A DNA stretch of 64,000 bases from Diphasiastrum complanatum (taxonomy: Eukaryota > Streptophyta > Lycopodiopsida > Lycopodiales > Lycopodiaceae), in contig CM055096.1 of NCBI GenBank assembly GCA_029204225.1, positions 69,647,444-69,711,443 on the forward strand. Direction: 5' to 3'. The notes below the pieces were generated by a model that was given only the letters and a program-made list of their open reading frames with translations, ran no database searches and had not been told where the DNA came from. Numbering within the stretch: position 1 is the stretch's first letter; the number at the start of each line of letters is the position of its first letter. Made by a program: the position numbers and the translations under genes. Of the stretch, positions 45,336-57,100 are shown piece after piece.

Positions 45336-45916
45336 GTGGTTACACATGTCCAAGTCATCTAGGAAAGTTACATGCAAGACATGCAAGTACTATTTGACAC
45401 ATGCATGTAGTTTTGTAGGTTCATAGTTGAGAATTTGACATTTCAACAAAGTAGGTAGGAGTTAGGTGCAAACTCAACATGCAAGCTGTTAGGTGTCAAT
45501 ATGGTAATAGTTTACACTTGATTAGGTGTATGGAATGCATTGAATGCAAGGAGTACCACGAATTTTGGCTCTCCTATATATGTACATATCATTCTTCTTC
45601 ATATCTAATGATGAATCAAGCTTTGGTAATGTCATAATGTCAAAATTGGATCTCATGCTATTTTGCTGTATTGATATTCTCTAACTCGAGTAGAAGGTCT
45701 TCTTCATACATTCTTTTGCTTATGTATTCTCTCTATTTGTGAGGAATTAGTTTTACTTTGATCTATAGCATTCTAGATTGTGCTCTAGCCTCAGATCCAT
45801 TGGTAGATTGCAGGATTGCTCTACAGGTGTTCTGTGTGCCATCACAAAGCATGGTCAAGATCATTCACACATTTCTTGTGGATCCCCACACGTGTGAACT
45901 TGCTGGATTTTTCACA
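45336..45916 (+). repeat. LTR fragment, inverse of 37002-37582
   Basis: The 3' 581 bp of a copia LTR ending ...GGATTTTTCACA, immediately followed by a primer-binding site. Identity with the minus-strand copy is high over the full overlap. CACACGTGTG occurs at 45886-45895. Confidence 0.88.
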
Positions 45917-45929
45917 TGGTATCAGAGCC
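45917..45929 (+). other. Primer-binding site
   Basis: TGGTATCAGAGCC immediately after the LTR fragment. Confidence 0.9.
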
Positions 45930-46698
45930 ATACCATGCTTTGAATGCTACTAACATCATGTGTATGAAGATTTTTCTGTCATTTCAAGCTAGGAAGCTAT
46001 TTAGCAGTGTTTTGCTATCTCTTCTTGAACAGTTTTTTAGTGAATGAGATTATAACTGATATTTTCAGTCCAGAACAGAGGATGTACGGAATTCTAACTT
46101 TTCACATGTGTGAAAACCATAATACATCATTTGACTCTATCTCCTTTATGTTAGATCCAAAGATATTGACATTATAGCTTGTTGGAAAGCTCGAAGAGTC
46201 CTCTTTCCATTGCAATTGGTTTCAATTCATTCTGATGAACCTAGTAGGACTTATAAGCTCTTAAAGAGGGTAGGGAGAGGCCCAAAACCCGAGTGGACAC
46301 TTTTTGAATTGATTATATTTCATGCATGATTCATTATTCACAGTTTTGGTACTCAATTTGAGATAGAATTGGATAGGACAAATTTCTGTTGTCATAGACA
46401 CATCATTTCACACAAAGTCTTGTGTTTTGAGTTGTATGTGTGTTTCTAGAGTGTGTTTCATTTACTTGAAACTCGTGGGAGAGTTTGACATCAGAATTGT
46501 AAGTGCTTCATCTGAAGATAGAAGCTAGATCCAAATTCAAGTTGATTGATTCTTTGTAGTGAGATAGGTCTCACATATTCTGTTGCAAGTTTTTACATAG
46601 GATTTGGTAGTACGCCCAATTGTTTTGGTTCCTATAGTGAAAGAGAAGCAACACATTCAATTCCATTTTGTAGTCCAATTACAAGAGTCTTCACATTC

Positions 46699-46920
46699 AT
46701 GGCATCTGTAGGAGATTGTCTCTTTGAAGCTAGCAAAAGACTAGATACCTTCAATTATTCAGTTTGGAAGGATATGATAGAATCCTTGTTGATTCTTTAT
46801 GGAGTAATGGACATTGTAACAGAAATTGAAGTTGAACTCCCAAAGAGAACCATGTATAATGATGAAATGAGAGAGAGAAGAGAGAAGATATGTCTCTCCA
46901 CGACTTACATCCTTTTATAG
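46699..46920 (+). pseudogene. Copia gag N-terminal fragment
   Basis: ATG 46699 gives MASVGDCLFEASKRLDTFNY, then SVWKDMIESLLILYGVMDIV, a copia gag start 780 bp after the primer-binding site. Recognisable gag ends near 46850 after VELPKR; the rest to TAG 46918-46920 looks unrelated. The missing C-terminal half is of the kind found on the opposite strand at 44785-45135. Confidence 0.78.
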
Positions 46921-47804
<884 letters not shown>

Positions 47805-49072
47805 TCTTGGATTATTCTCCTTCATACTAGTTGACTAATCGGTTTTTAATCTTCATCCAACTATTTATCCAGTTCGGCTGATTCTCCCGTGTTTTACATA
47901 GTCTGCAGAATTACAAGTGTTTTTACACAATCTGCAGAAATACACGGAGTTTGACAACAGTGTCGAAAATTTTGTCTCACTACAGAACCCGACATTGTCG
48001 TCTTTTTGCTACTATCAATTTTTTTTTTAAAATGACACTGTAAAAAATTCCGAGTAAAAATGTAGTGTCGCGTTTTTCACATTTTTCGTCTGTCAGGAAT
48101 TGCGAGTAAAAATACAGTATCACATTTTTTGTATTATTTGCCTGTTAGGAATTGCGAGTAAAAATGCAGTGTCTCATTTTTCGCAGTTTTCAAAGTGCCT
48201 CAAATGTTAAGGAAATGACTTTGGCAAAGTGTGGGGCTACCCCAATATTCAGGAAATGAGATTTTGCGACACTGTCGCATTTCTCACAAAAGTCGCATTT
48301 TTCACTTTCTCCCTGTGACAGTTATTTTTGCAGAGTGACAATCACGTTCATTTATGCAGACAGACTGTTTACGGCCAAATGTCATTGCTTATCAGCAAAC
48401 AACTTTTGAAAAGAATTGGATGAATGCCAGCAGACTCCAGCCAACTGGCAGCTGCATTTGACGATCTAATTGCTTAGTATAAATAGTTGTTCATATTTCA
48501 ACATCTTAATCAGATCAGATCAAGTATTGAATAGTTAGCTTTCTCTCAAGTCTGCGAGCTTGAACACTCTTGAGCATTCTAGCTGTTTAGAGTTGATTAG
48601 AGATTGCTATTGCGCATATTGCTTATTAATATTTGTGCTTAATTCAGACTTATATTTTAGTCGTTCAGAAATAGTTTAGAGTCCGTGACTTCGATATGCA
48701 AACTTGTTGTACTCATTAATTTCTGTTTCGTTTCATACTGAATCAATACTATCTTTTATTGCGTTCAACTTCGTCTCAGAATGTATGTGTTAATGTAATT
48801 CTTTGCGACTAATTATTTATCTGATAATTCAATGTTTTAAATGTTTGGCTATGTAATCACTGTAGTACTAATGATTTCAAAGTTAGTTACTATAAGATCG
48901 AGCGTGATTTTTTATTACTATTGTTTTTGTTCAAAATTGATAGGGGTAGTCATGCATGAAGAAAGAGGAAGATAGATTATTTTGTTGCGCACGATAAGTA
49001 TTCTTTCTTGTCATTCAAATTCTTTTTATTCGAATCTTATTCGACCTATCTTCTATACACCTCTTTCCAACA
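47805..49072 (+). repeat. 5' LTR with a three-unit internal repeat
   Basis: Near 48045-48190 the unit GAGTAAAAATG(C/T)AGTGTCGC plus a T-rich run occurs three times at about 65-bp spacing. The TTAGTATAAATAG block near 48475 is a likely TATA region. The matching 3' LTR has only two units, close to the 58-bp length difference. Confidence 0.85.
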
Positions 49073-49085
49073 TGGTATCAGAGCG
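49073..49085 (+). other. Primer-binding site
   Basis: TGGTATCAGAGCG follows the 5' LTR without a gap. Confidence 0.9.
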
Positions 49086-49260
49086 TTGATTATTCTTCAA
49101 GGCCTAATACTCGATTAGAGCGCAAGCTCTTATACTTGATATCTTTCGTGATATTAAATTATTCTTCAGTTCAAATCAATTTGTTTTGGTATCAGAGAAT
49201 TGATTTCCAATTATAGCGCAACATGGTATCTCTCTTAACGATGATAGTCTAAAGTTCCAG

Positions 49261-49575
49261 ATGGATTCTCAAAGTTAAGCCGGTCTTATCACAGACAAGT
49301 TGAATGGATCCAATTATCATTTATGGAAATTTAAGATGAAGACCTTGCTAATCGCCAACGAGTTGTGGGATGTTGTTATAGGTACATAAGTAAAACCTGA
49401 AGACTACACAGAAGACTCAAATGCAAATCAAATGATGGTATAGCTTTCACGCTTATTATCCTCAATATATGAGATACTCAAATTGGCCACATAGTTGAAG
49501 CTAAGCCTTCAAAAGAAGTTTGGGACATCCTGAGCTCACTATATGATGTGAGAGACATAACTACTAAGTTACATC
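49261..49575 (+). pseudogene. Copia gag N-terminal part
   Basis: Begins ATGGATTCTCAAAG as in the copy at 16187 and gives LNGSNYHLWKFKMKTLLIAN and, after breaks, EVWDILSSLYDVRDITTK. It ends abruptly near 49575 where minus-strand sequence begins. Confidence 0.78.
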
Positions 49576-49589
49576 ATCTTCTGTCCGTA

Positions 49590-50530
49590 AAACCAATGAA
49601 TAAATTGAGTTTGTCGTTGTCGATTGTTGCATAACAAATGCAAAAGTCCATAGTAGCTTGAAGATATCTCATGACTCTGATAAGAGCCTTCCAATGTGTT
49701 ATACCAGGATTGGTCATATACTGACTTAAAGAGCCCTGGTATAGATCATTGCGTACAAAAGAGATCCTATTATCGAATGATAAGGATACTCATGCATCTG
49801 CTCCTTTTCTTGAATTGTTTGAGGACACTGGTCCTTTGACAATTTGAGACCTAATTCCATTGGTGAGAGAGCTAACTTGCAATTAACCAGATTATATCTG
49901 ACTAACATGTTGTAGATGTACCTCTATTGAGTAATGTAGATCAACTTTCTCTGTGGATTTGAATGCCAAGGCAAAAATGAGCTTTGCCCAGATTGGTCAT
50001 GTCGAATTCAGAAGATAGCATTGACTTGCCTTCTTTTATTAGATCGATATTGTTGCCGAAGAGCAATGTGTCATCCACATACAAAGTGATAATGATAAAA
50101 GATTGTTGCACTGTCTTGAATTAAACGTTTGAATCTGAAGAGCTAGGTGTGTAGCCGTGATCAATAAGGAAAATATTGATCCTCTGAAACCATGCTCGAG
50201 CAGATTGCTTCAAGCCATAAAGTGCCTCATGGAGTTTACACACATGATTGTGTTTACCCTCAATAATATACTCTTCGGGTTGCACCATGTAAATGTCTTC
50301 TTCGATAACTCCATTGAGGTATGTTGTTTGTACATCCATTTGATATATTTCCAAACCTGCTGCAGCAGCAAGGGCAAGTCTCAAAGCAATGTCATAATTG
50401 CGTCTTGATCATCTATGACTAATCCGACAACGGCCATCTATTGTAAGAGATTCTTAAACTGGTTAATATGATTCTGAAGAGAATCAATATTCAACATCTT
50501 AAGTGTGAAGAATTTCCTTAAGATTAGGTG
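49590..50530 (-). pseudogene. Inverted block: gag, RT and RNase H of the copia element
   Basis: On the minus strand, in order: gag core KFFTLKMLNIDSLQNHINQF (about 50528-50405, with a TAG in it), RT with IYQMDVQTTYLNGVIEEDIY and LYGLKQSARAW (50384-50121), the YVDD box at 50081-50070, LGKAHFCLGIQI, then RYNLVNCKLALSPMELGLKL and RNase H start to 49590. Protease and integrase are absent between gag and RT. The gag start at its right edge continues the plus-strand gag that breaks at 49575. Confidence 0.82.
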
Positions 50531-50702
50531 ATGATCCCTCATACAATATGCCAAAATCTCGAGTTCCAATGATGTACCTCAAAACTCGCTTTCCTAGCTT
50601 CCAATGCTCCTCACTAGAATCTTGCATGAATTGACTCAATCTTCCAACACAATAGCTTAGATATGGTCTAGTAATGGTTAGATAGATGAGTGAATCATAA
50701 AT
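50531..50702 (-). pseudogene. Filler fragment of a different copia RNase H
   Basis: Minus-strand LTITRPYLSYCVGRLSQFMQ and WKLGKRVLRYIIGTRDFGIL resemble the full-length copia family more than the surrounding element. It lies between the inverted block and the plus-strand RNase H end. Confidence 0.7.
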
Positions 50703-51045
50703 CCACTTTCGGATTTACGTTCTTCCTCAACAATGGTCCAATTTCCTGGAACAGTCACAAGCAATTTTAAATAGTTTTGTCTTCTACAGAATCAGAGTAT
50801 ATCTCAACCTCACAAGCTACAAAGGAAGCAATTTGGCTGAGAAAGCTACTTTCAGATATCAGTCTGAATCAATACACTCCGACATTACTATTTTGTGATA
50901 ATCAAAGTTCCATTGCCTTGTCAACTAGCCCTAGGTTTCATTCTAGGAGTAAGCACATTGAACCAAAGTATCACTATGTCATAAGCAAAGTTCTCGACAA
51001 AGAGGTTAGATTGCACACAAGATATGACAACATATTTTTTTAGTA
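50703..51045 (+). pseudogene. Copia RNase H end
   Basis: Plus strand STFGF then NNGPISWNSHKQ, a break, then SSTESEYISTSQATKEAIWL, FCDNQSSIALSTSP and RSKHIEPKYHYVISK. It lies upstream of the polypurine tract as expected. Confidence 0.82.
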
Positions 51046-51132
51046 AAGCATGAAGCTTGGATGCACACAGAAAGTTCTCTGCATAACTAAGTTTAAAGGT
51101 CAAGACATTCATTGATTCAGATTAAGAGGGAG

Positions 51133-52342
51133 TGTTGGATTATTTTGTTTTCTATTACTAATCGGTTTTTAATCTTCATCCAACTGTTTATCCAGTTCTG
51201 TGGATTCTCTCGTGTTTTACATAGTCTGTAGAATTACAAGTGTTTTTACATAGTCTGTAGAAATACACGGAGTTTGACAACAGTGTCAAAAATTTTCTCT
51301 CACTATAAAATCCGACACCGTCGCCATTTTGCTACAGTCAATTTTCTCTTAAAGCGACATTGTCAAAAATTTTGAGTAAAAATGCAGTGTTGCATTTTTT
51401 TTGCATTTTTCGCCTGTCAGAAATTGAAGTTAAATATGCAGTGTTGCATTATTCGCATTTTTCAAAGTGCCTCAAATGTTAAAGAAATGACTTTGGCAAA
51501 GTGTGGGGCTACCCCAATATTCAAGAAATGAGATTTTGCGACATTGTCGCATTTCTCACAAAGGTCGTATTTTTCGCTTTCTCCTTGTGACAATTACGTT
51601 CATTTCTGCAGAGTGTCATTTAATTAGACAGACTGTTTACGACCGAATGTCACCGCTTATCAACAAGCAACTTCTGAGAAGAACTGGATGAATGCCAGCA
51701 GACTCCAACCAACTAGCAGCCGCATTTGACGACCTAATTGCTTAGTATAACTATCTGTTCATATTTCAACATCTGAATCAGATCAGATCAAGTATTGAAT
51801 AGTTAGCTTTCTCTCAAGCCTGCGAGCTTGAACACCCTTGAGCATTCTAGTTTAGTTCATTAGAGTTGATTAGAGATTGCTATTGCTTCCTGCTTATCAG
51901 TAGTTGCGCTTAATTCAGACTTATATTTTAGTCGTTCAAAAATAGCTTAGAGTACGCGGCTTCGATCCGCAAACTTGTTGTACTCATTTACTTCTGTTTT
52001 GTTTCATACTGAATCAATGCTATCTTTTAATGTGTTCAACTTCATCTCAGAATGTATGCGTTTATGTAATTCTTCGCGACTGATTATTTGTCTGATAATT
52101 CAATGCTTTAAATGTTTGGCTACGTAATCACTGTAGTACTAATGATTTCGAAGTTAGTTACTGTAAGATCGAACATGATTTTTTTTATCACTATTGTTTT
52201 TGTTCGAAATTGATAGGCGTAGTCATGCATGAAGAAAGAGGAAGATAGATTATTCTGCTGCGCATGATAAGTTTTCTTTATTGTCGTTCGAATTCTTTTT
52301 ATTCGAATCTTATTTGACCTATCTTTAAACCTCTTTTCAACA
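51133..52342 (+). repeat. 3' LTR of the partly inverted copia element
   Basis: Starts TGTTGGATTATTTTG and ends CTCTTTTCAACA. Two units of the GAGTAAAAATGCAG-type repeat at about 51375-51460. Confidence 0.88.
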
Positions 52343-52814
52343 GATAAGATTTGATATCAAACGTGTAATTTATTTTCGTCCACATAACTTTCTTCCCTAT
52401 CTGTATGCAAATATGGCAGGAAACTATGCACCTGCATGCAAAGTATCTCAAAAGATGATCATTGAGTTCGTACAAGGACAATGCATGCAAAAACAAATAC
52501 ACTTGGAAAAACCAGATTTAAGTTCGTTGAAGATTGTTGCACCTTGCGTGAAAACACATTTATCCAACAAAAGTGGAGATGAAGCCATTAGAAGAAGCCA
52601 ATCTCGAGATTCATAAAAATACCTTGAAAAATTTCAAAATCATGATCTAAAACACTAGAAGCTGTTCGCTGGACTTGCTAGATCTTTGATCTAGCCACAC
52701 AAATCCAACTCCAAACTGGTCACTACTCTGTTGCAAAGTGGTCACCAGCAGGATGCACCTGTATTGCCACCAAATTGGCAGTCGAACTACTGCAGATGCG
52801 CCAAAACTTTTCTT

Positions 52815-53010
52815 CTTACTGATGCACGTTCTACTTTTCTAGTATGTGCTGGTCGCTACTATGCTCTTTGCTGATGCGCGTTCTACTTTGATGTGTTCTA
52901 GTCTATGCTGGTCGCTACTCTGCCCTGCTGCAGATGCCCCTTCTCTACTTTGCTGCTGGTCGCTACTCTGCCCTGCTACAGATATGGTTTCTCTACCTTG
53001 CTAGTGCTCG
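52815..53010. repeat. Short tandem repeat, about 55-65 bp units
   Basis: GCTGGTCGCTACT(A/C)TGC followed by CTG(A/C)(A/T)GATGC and TTCTACTTT recurs near 52848, 52908 and 52954, with a partial unit before and after. Confidence 0.75.
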
Positions 53011-53360
53011 TAGAGAAACAAATTGCTACCTACACAAAACGCGCCTACAAACTAATCGTTGTTGTGCCAAAAACTGGTCGCTGGCCTCATAGCATAAATG
53101 TTTTGAAGAAAAACACCCGTACATCTTCTTGCACATTGAAAAAAAACAGCCGTAGATCTGTCTGCATACTGATCGCTTCTCTCTCCAAAACTGATCGCGA
53201 TTCTGATACCAAACATGTACCCAAAAACATGTGTACTTCACATGATGAACATAAGCACTCTATTTAGAAACAAACACATCGTATCCAAAAAGCAACGATA
53301 TCGCATGCAAAGACTCTATTTAGAAATTCGCATGCAGACTTCCTATTTATTAAGTATGAA

Positions 53361-53475
53361 ATCGTAGTCTATGATTTCAATAGAAATCTATGCTTCAGAA
53401 CGTGCCACCTGGCTGCTGCATTTTGGCAATCATAGTCTTTGATTTTCATAGAAGTCTATAGTCCAAAACATGACG
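53361..53475. repeat. Tandem duplication, about 68 bp
   Basis: GTAGTCTATGATTTCAATAG near 53363 and ATAGTCTTTGATTTTCATAG near 53431 begin two diverged units that both end in AA(A/C)(G/A)TG(C/A)C. Confidence 0.65.
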
Positions 53476-54111
53476 CGTGCCTATTCTCCTTGAGCAAAGA
53501 ACTGAAATTTGTGTATAGGACAAAATTGTAAAAAATTGTTTTGTTTACATTTGTAGTGGGTCAAAAAATTACATAGTATTTTTAAACAATCAGAAAAAAT
53601 TATTGACCCTAAATCTAGCCAAATTCATAAACCAACACTTAAAACAAAGAGGTAACAGGTGAAATGTCAAATGTAACAATTGGGATGTTTGTATTTGTTG
53701 GTTTTTCGTGACCATTGAGTGTGGCACGGTCTAGGTCCTACATATTAATAAATATTTGAAATCTTGATGCCTAGGAGGCTAGGTCCGGCGTGGGTTTCCT
53801 AAAGTGTGAACGGAGATATTAATAGGAACCTTGTGAAACCAAGAGGGAAAAATAGTTTGAACTATCGTCACTTTCTTCCTTATGCGATAATCCGAAGAAG
53901 TTGCATTTTTTGTCGTGATATTTAAGCAGCTACTGCTCCAATTCTACTCGCAATCTGTAAATCCTCCAATGCATCCATCAGACTTCTGACATCCTCCTCC
54001 TCCCCTCTTTGTCTTTTAGATCTACTGCATCAGTTTGAGAAGTGCGCTTTTTGTTGATCAAAGTTTATCACGTGAACAGGATATCTACTGATACAACAAT
54101 CAGTCAAGAAG

Positions 54112-57100
54112 ATGAGGCGGCTCAGAGAAGCGTGTTTATTGAACCAAGGACAGCGTAGTAATAGTAATAGTGTCACGGACAGGAGGTTGTCTCTAATAGA
54201 CATGAGTTGTGAAGATGACAGCCTTTTGCCTGGGAGTTGCAACGATGCAGCGGCAGCAGCAGCGGGGCAGGCATCCAAATCTCCGCAGACGGTGTTTCCC
54301 CCATCCCCTTCAGTCAAAAGCGGAAAGAAAAATCGACTTAGCCCAAGTCCAAATATAAACCTTCAACAAGGTACGTATGTTTCTGCATATCACTCAGTTT
54401 GTTTTACCAGACTATCGCGCATTTATGATTGTTAGCAAGGTGTCATGGTTGTAGAAATTCTCCTTGTAAGCGCGTAAAATTCGATCGGTTTTGTTTCTTT
54501 CTTTAGAATTTTTGCAGGAATCGAAAATATCGTTTGATTTGACTAGGTTTGGATCTTGAAGGCTACAATGGAAATTATAACGATTTATTGCCTCTTTCAC
54601 ATTCCTACCCTTGCAGAGTTTATCATATTTGTTAAGATACTTTGGGACATTATTTCACACAATGAGTTCGCAGCAAAGTATTAATCTTCTGCAGTGGTAC
54701 TTATTAAAGGGTAGACATACTGCCTTTGCCTAGCTTGGAACGTTAGACTTCATTTGGGCAATTTCTAAGATATGGCAGTGCAACCGCGTTTTATTAAAGC
54801 CAAGTCTTAGAATTATAAGACGAAGAGCTTGTAGAAAAAAGTTGAGTTAATCATGCCAAGAAGGTCCCTGTCGACTTGTATGTGTGATCGGGCGAAAACT
54901 TGTCAATGTGGGTTTCAAAAAAGAAGAGGATGGTTGTTTCAAGGAGCCCTTTTTGGACACTTACTCTTAAACTAATATAAGCTATCTTTGAGACACAATA
55001 ATTCACATGCTTTTTTGGGAACATTGTGTTGGTCCTTGTAATAATTTCTTCCTCTTGGAGTCACCTAGAACCAAGATATTTTGTTGCGACCATCACAAAG
55101 ATGACTAGATCGTCATGAACAAATGTATAAATTTGTAGACAAGCCTCCTACTTGCAAATAGTTTTCTTATTGTGAGTGCAAGTTTTTGAAAATTTCAACT
55201 GCCAGATCAAATGTGCCATTATGTCACACTTTAAAAGATGAGGATGATTTTTTATATGAGCAAGCAATCTCATAATCTAGTGTATGTTAGTGGATCCCAT
55301 GAGCTTTGAGTCTGGTGGACTTTATTCCATAGGAACCATAGTCTTTGACTATAAGAACAAATCACAACATATTGCTTTTTAACCATACATAAGAATGAAA
55401 GACATAAGCCCTCATGAAACTATGATTTGAGATACATATGGGAAAATGTTTTATGAAAGTCTTTGGAGTTTTGTTAGACATAGAAGACCATGTCTTTAAC
55501 AACTAGGAAGAGTAGCCCACCAAGCTTTTGAGTAGATGTCCACCAATGCTGCCAAAAGCCCTCCAATGTGCCTCTCCTCCAATGCTCCTAAGATCCTTCC
55601 AAAAGTAGACAAACAAGATGGCCTCAAGAATTTACGACCCAACCATAGCTAGATCCAAGCACAAGCAAGACCTATCTAGCACCCCCTTGCTAAACCACAA
55701 GTCTCTCTTATAGATGGCCAATGACACACTCCAAAGCACTATGGAATGCTCACACAAGGCAGTGAGAAAAGGGAAGGCAATGGAAGGGCCAAGAGGCCCA
55801 CAGGTTAGTGGAATGTCAAAAGACCCTTCCATAACTTATGGTTCCTGAAATTAACTTCTTGGGTTCTTTACAATGCAAATTTCGAGGGAACAATTTCTAT
55901 ACTGACCTACTTAAAGATTTGCTAGTAGTTATGTGCGACACTTAACAAATCGGAATACTTTGTGGGACCAGTAGATAGAAGATCTACTGAAGCGACGTAA
56001 GCCTTATCCTTACTAAGTCTGGGGTTTTTTGCCTGAACCACATTCGGGAATTGGGACGGGAGGAAGGAGGGGAAGCTTGAGGTGTAGATGATTGGTTGAC
56101 CAAGTGAACCAGTGACATTAATCTACTTTGAATTCCGGAAGTATAAGTGATTGAGAGTGAGAGTGCAATTGGTAATCAGATATTGGGAATTATTTTTAGC
56201 TGTCTCGGAAAATTTGATTCACTTTCCTTAGTATTCATTTAGAATTTTGAGGAATCGAAGATTCTAAGGTAAGAGGTGGATGATAGTCAGATAATAATCC
56301 AATTATGGAACCATTTTTGTGTTGCAGTTGGATTTGGAATAAATCCTGAGGAATTGCAAATGAAGAGCAGTTGGAATGTGTTCTGTACAAGAATCTTGTA
56401 ATTTAAATTCTAAGTTGAGGGTATTATAGAGTGTTTCTTTATAATAATCGATGCAACCAAGAGTACCTTTAACTTTTGAAGGAATGAAATTCTTCTTACC
56501 GATCTGAAATAGATATCGGATATCTATTACAATATTATTTTGATTGTTTTGAGTTCTTAATGTTTCTCTTGATTTAATGAATATGCTTGTCACATTTCAA
56601 CAGTCTATAAACGATATATTCGTCCATGCCTAGGTCAATGCGTAGTGGTATTCTTAGATGATGTGTTCAGCTACAGTGAAATGCTTAAGGAGCATGAGAG
56701 AATTCGATGGCTAGAAGTATCTCCTGGAATTGGTTGTAAACATACTCCTATATTTGGATATAGGATAGCCAGTTAATCTTTTTGAATTTCTGGTAAATAG
56801 ATTTTGGATGGAAAGCTGGTGGTATGGGACATTAGTGATTCCAAAGAGATCTTCTTGTGTGAGAGTGATCTGTAGACCAATGGTTAGTGGTTACCGTAAT
56901 GGTTACCGTAACAGGGTAATCCATTGGTTGTTTGTTTTAGGGGGAAATTATGAGATATAGATCCAGATCCCAAATGGTATCTCACTATTTACAAAATTTG
57001 GAGGCCCTTAAAATCATTTCTCCTTTACTTAAACCTATACTTTTTAGAAATTTCTTGAATACGGGACAATTGGCTTAATATTGATATAACTCCTTCCAAT

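Larger units (their letters stand above)
47805..52342 (+). mobile_element. Copia element with both LTRs and a deleted, partly inverted interior
   Basis: 5' LTR 47805-49072 (1268 bp) and 3' LTR 51133-52342 (1210 bp) share TG(T/C)TTGGATTATT and ...CAACA ends and look about 90% identical. Primer-binding site TGGTATCAGAGCG follows at 49073 and polypurine AAGAGGGAG precedes the 3' LTR. The 2.06-kb interior keeps gag N-terminus (+), a minus-strand block gag-RT-RNase H, and RNase H end (+). Flanks GAAAA and GATAA are only a partial duplication match. Confidence 0.88.
52343..54111. other. Spacer with short tandem repeats, then promoter and 5' UTR of the next gene
   Basis: 52815-53010 and 53361-53475 hold short duplications. 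The last 200 bp become CT-rich, typical of a plant 5' UTR. TATTTAA at 53919-53925 could serve as a TATA element; an in-frame TGA at 54073-54075 precedes the start codon at 54112. Confidence 0.45.

Noticed and set aside
52905-53267. 120-codon frame with repeated LVATLPCCRC-like words
   Set aside because: Translation of a short tandem DNA repeat.
54030-54317. 95-codon frame on the minus strand
   Set aside because: Antisense of exon 1 of the SLAWD-motif gene.
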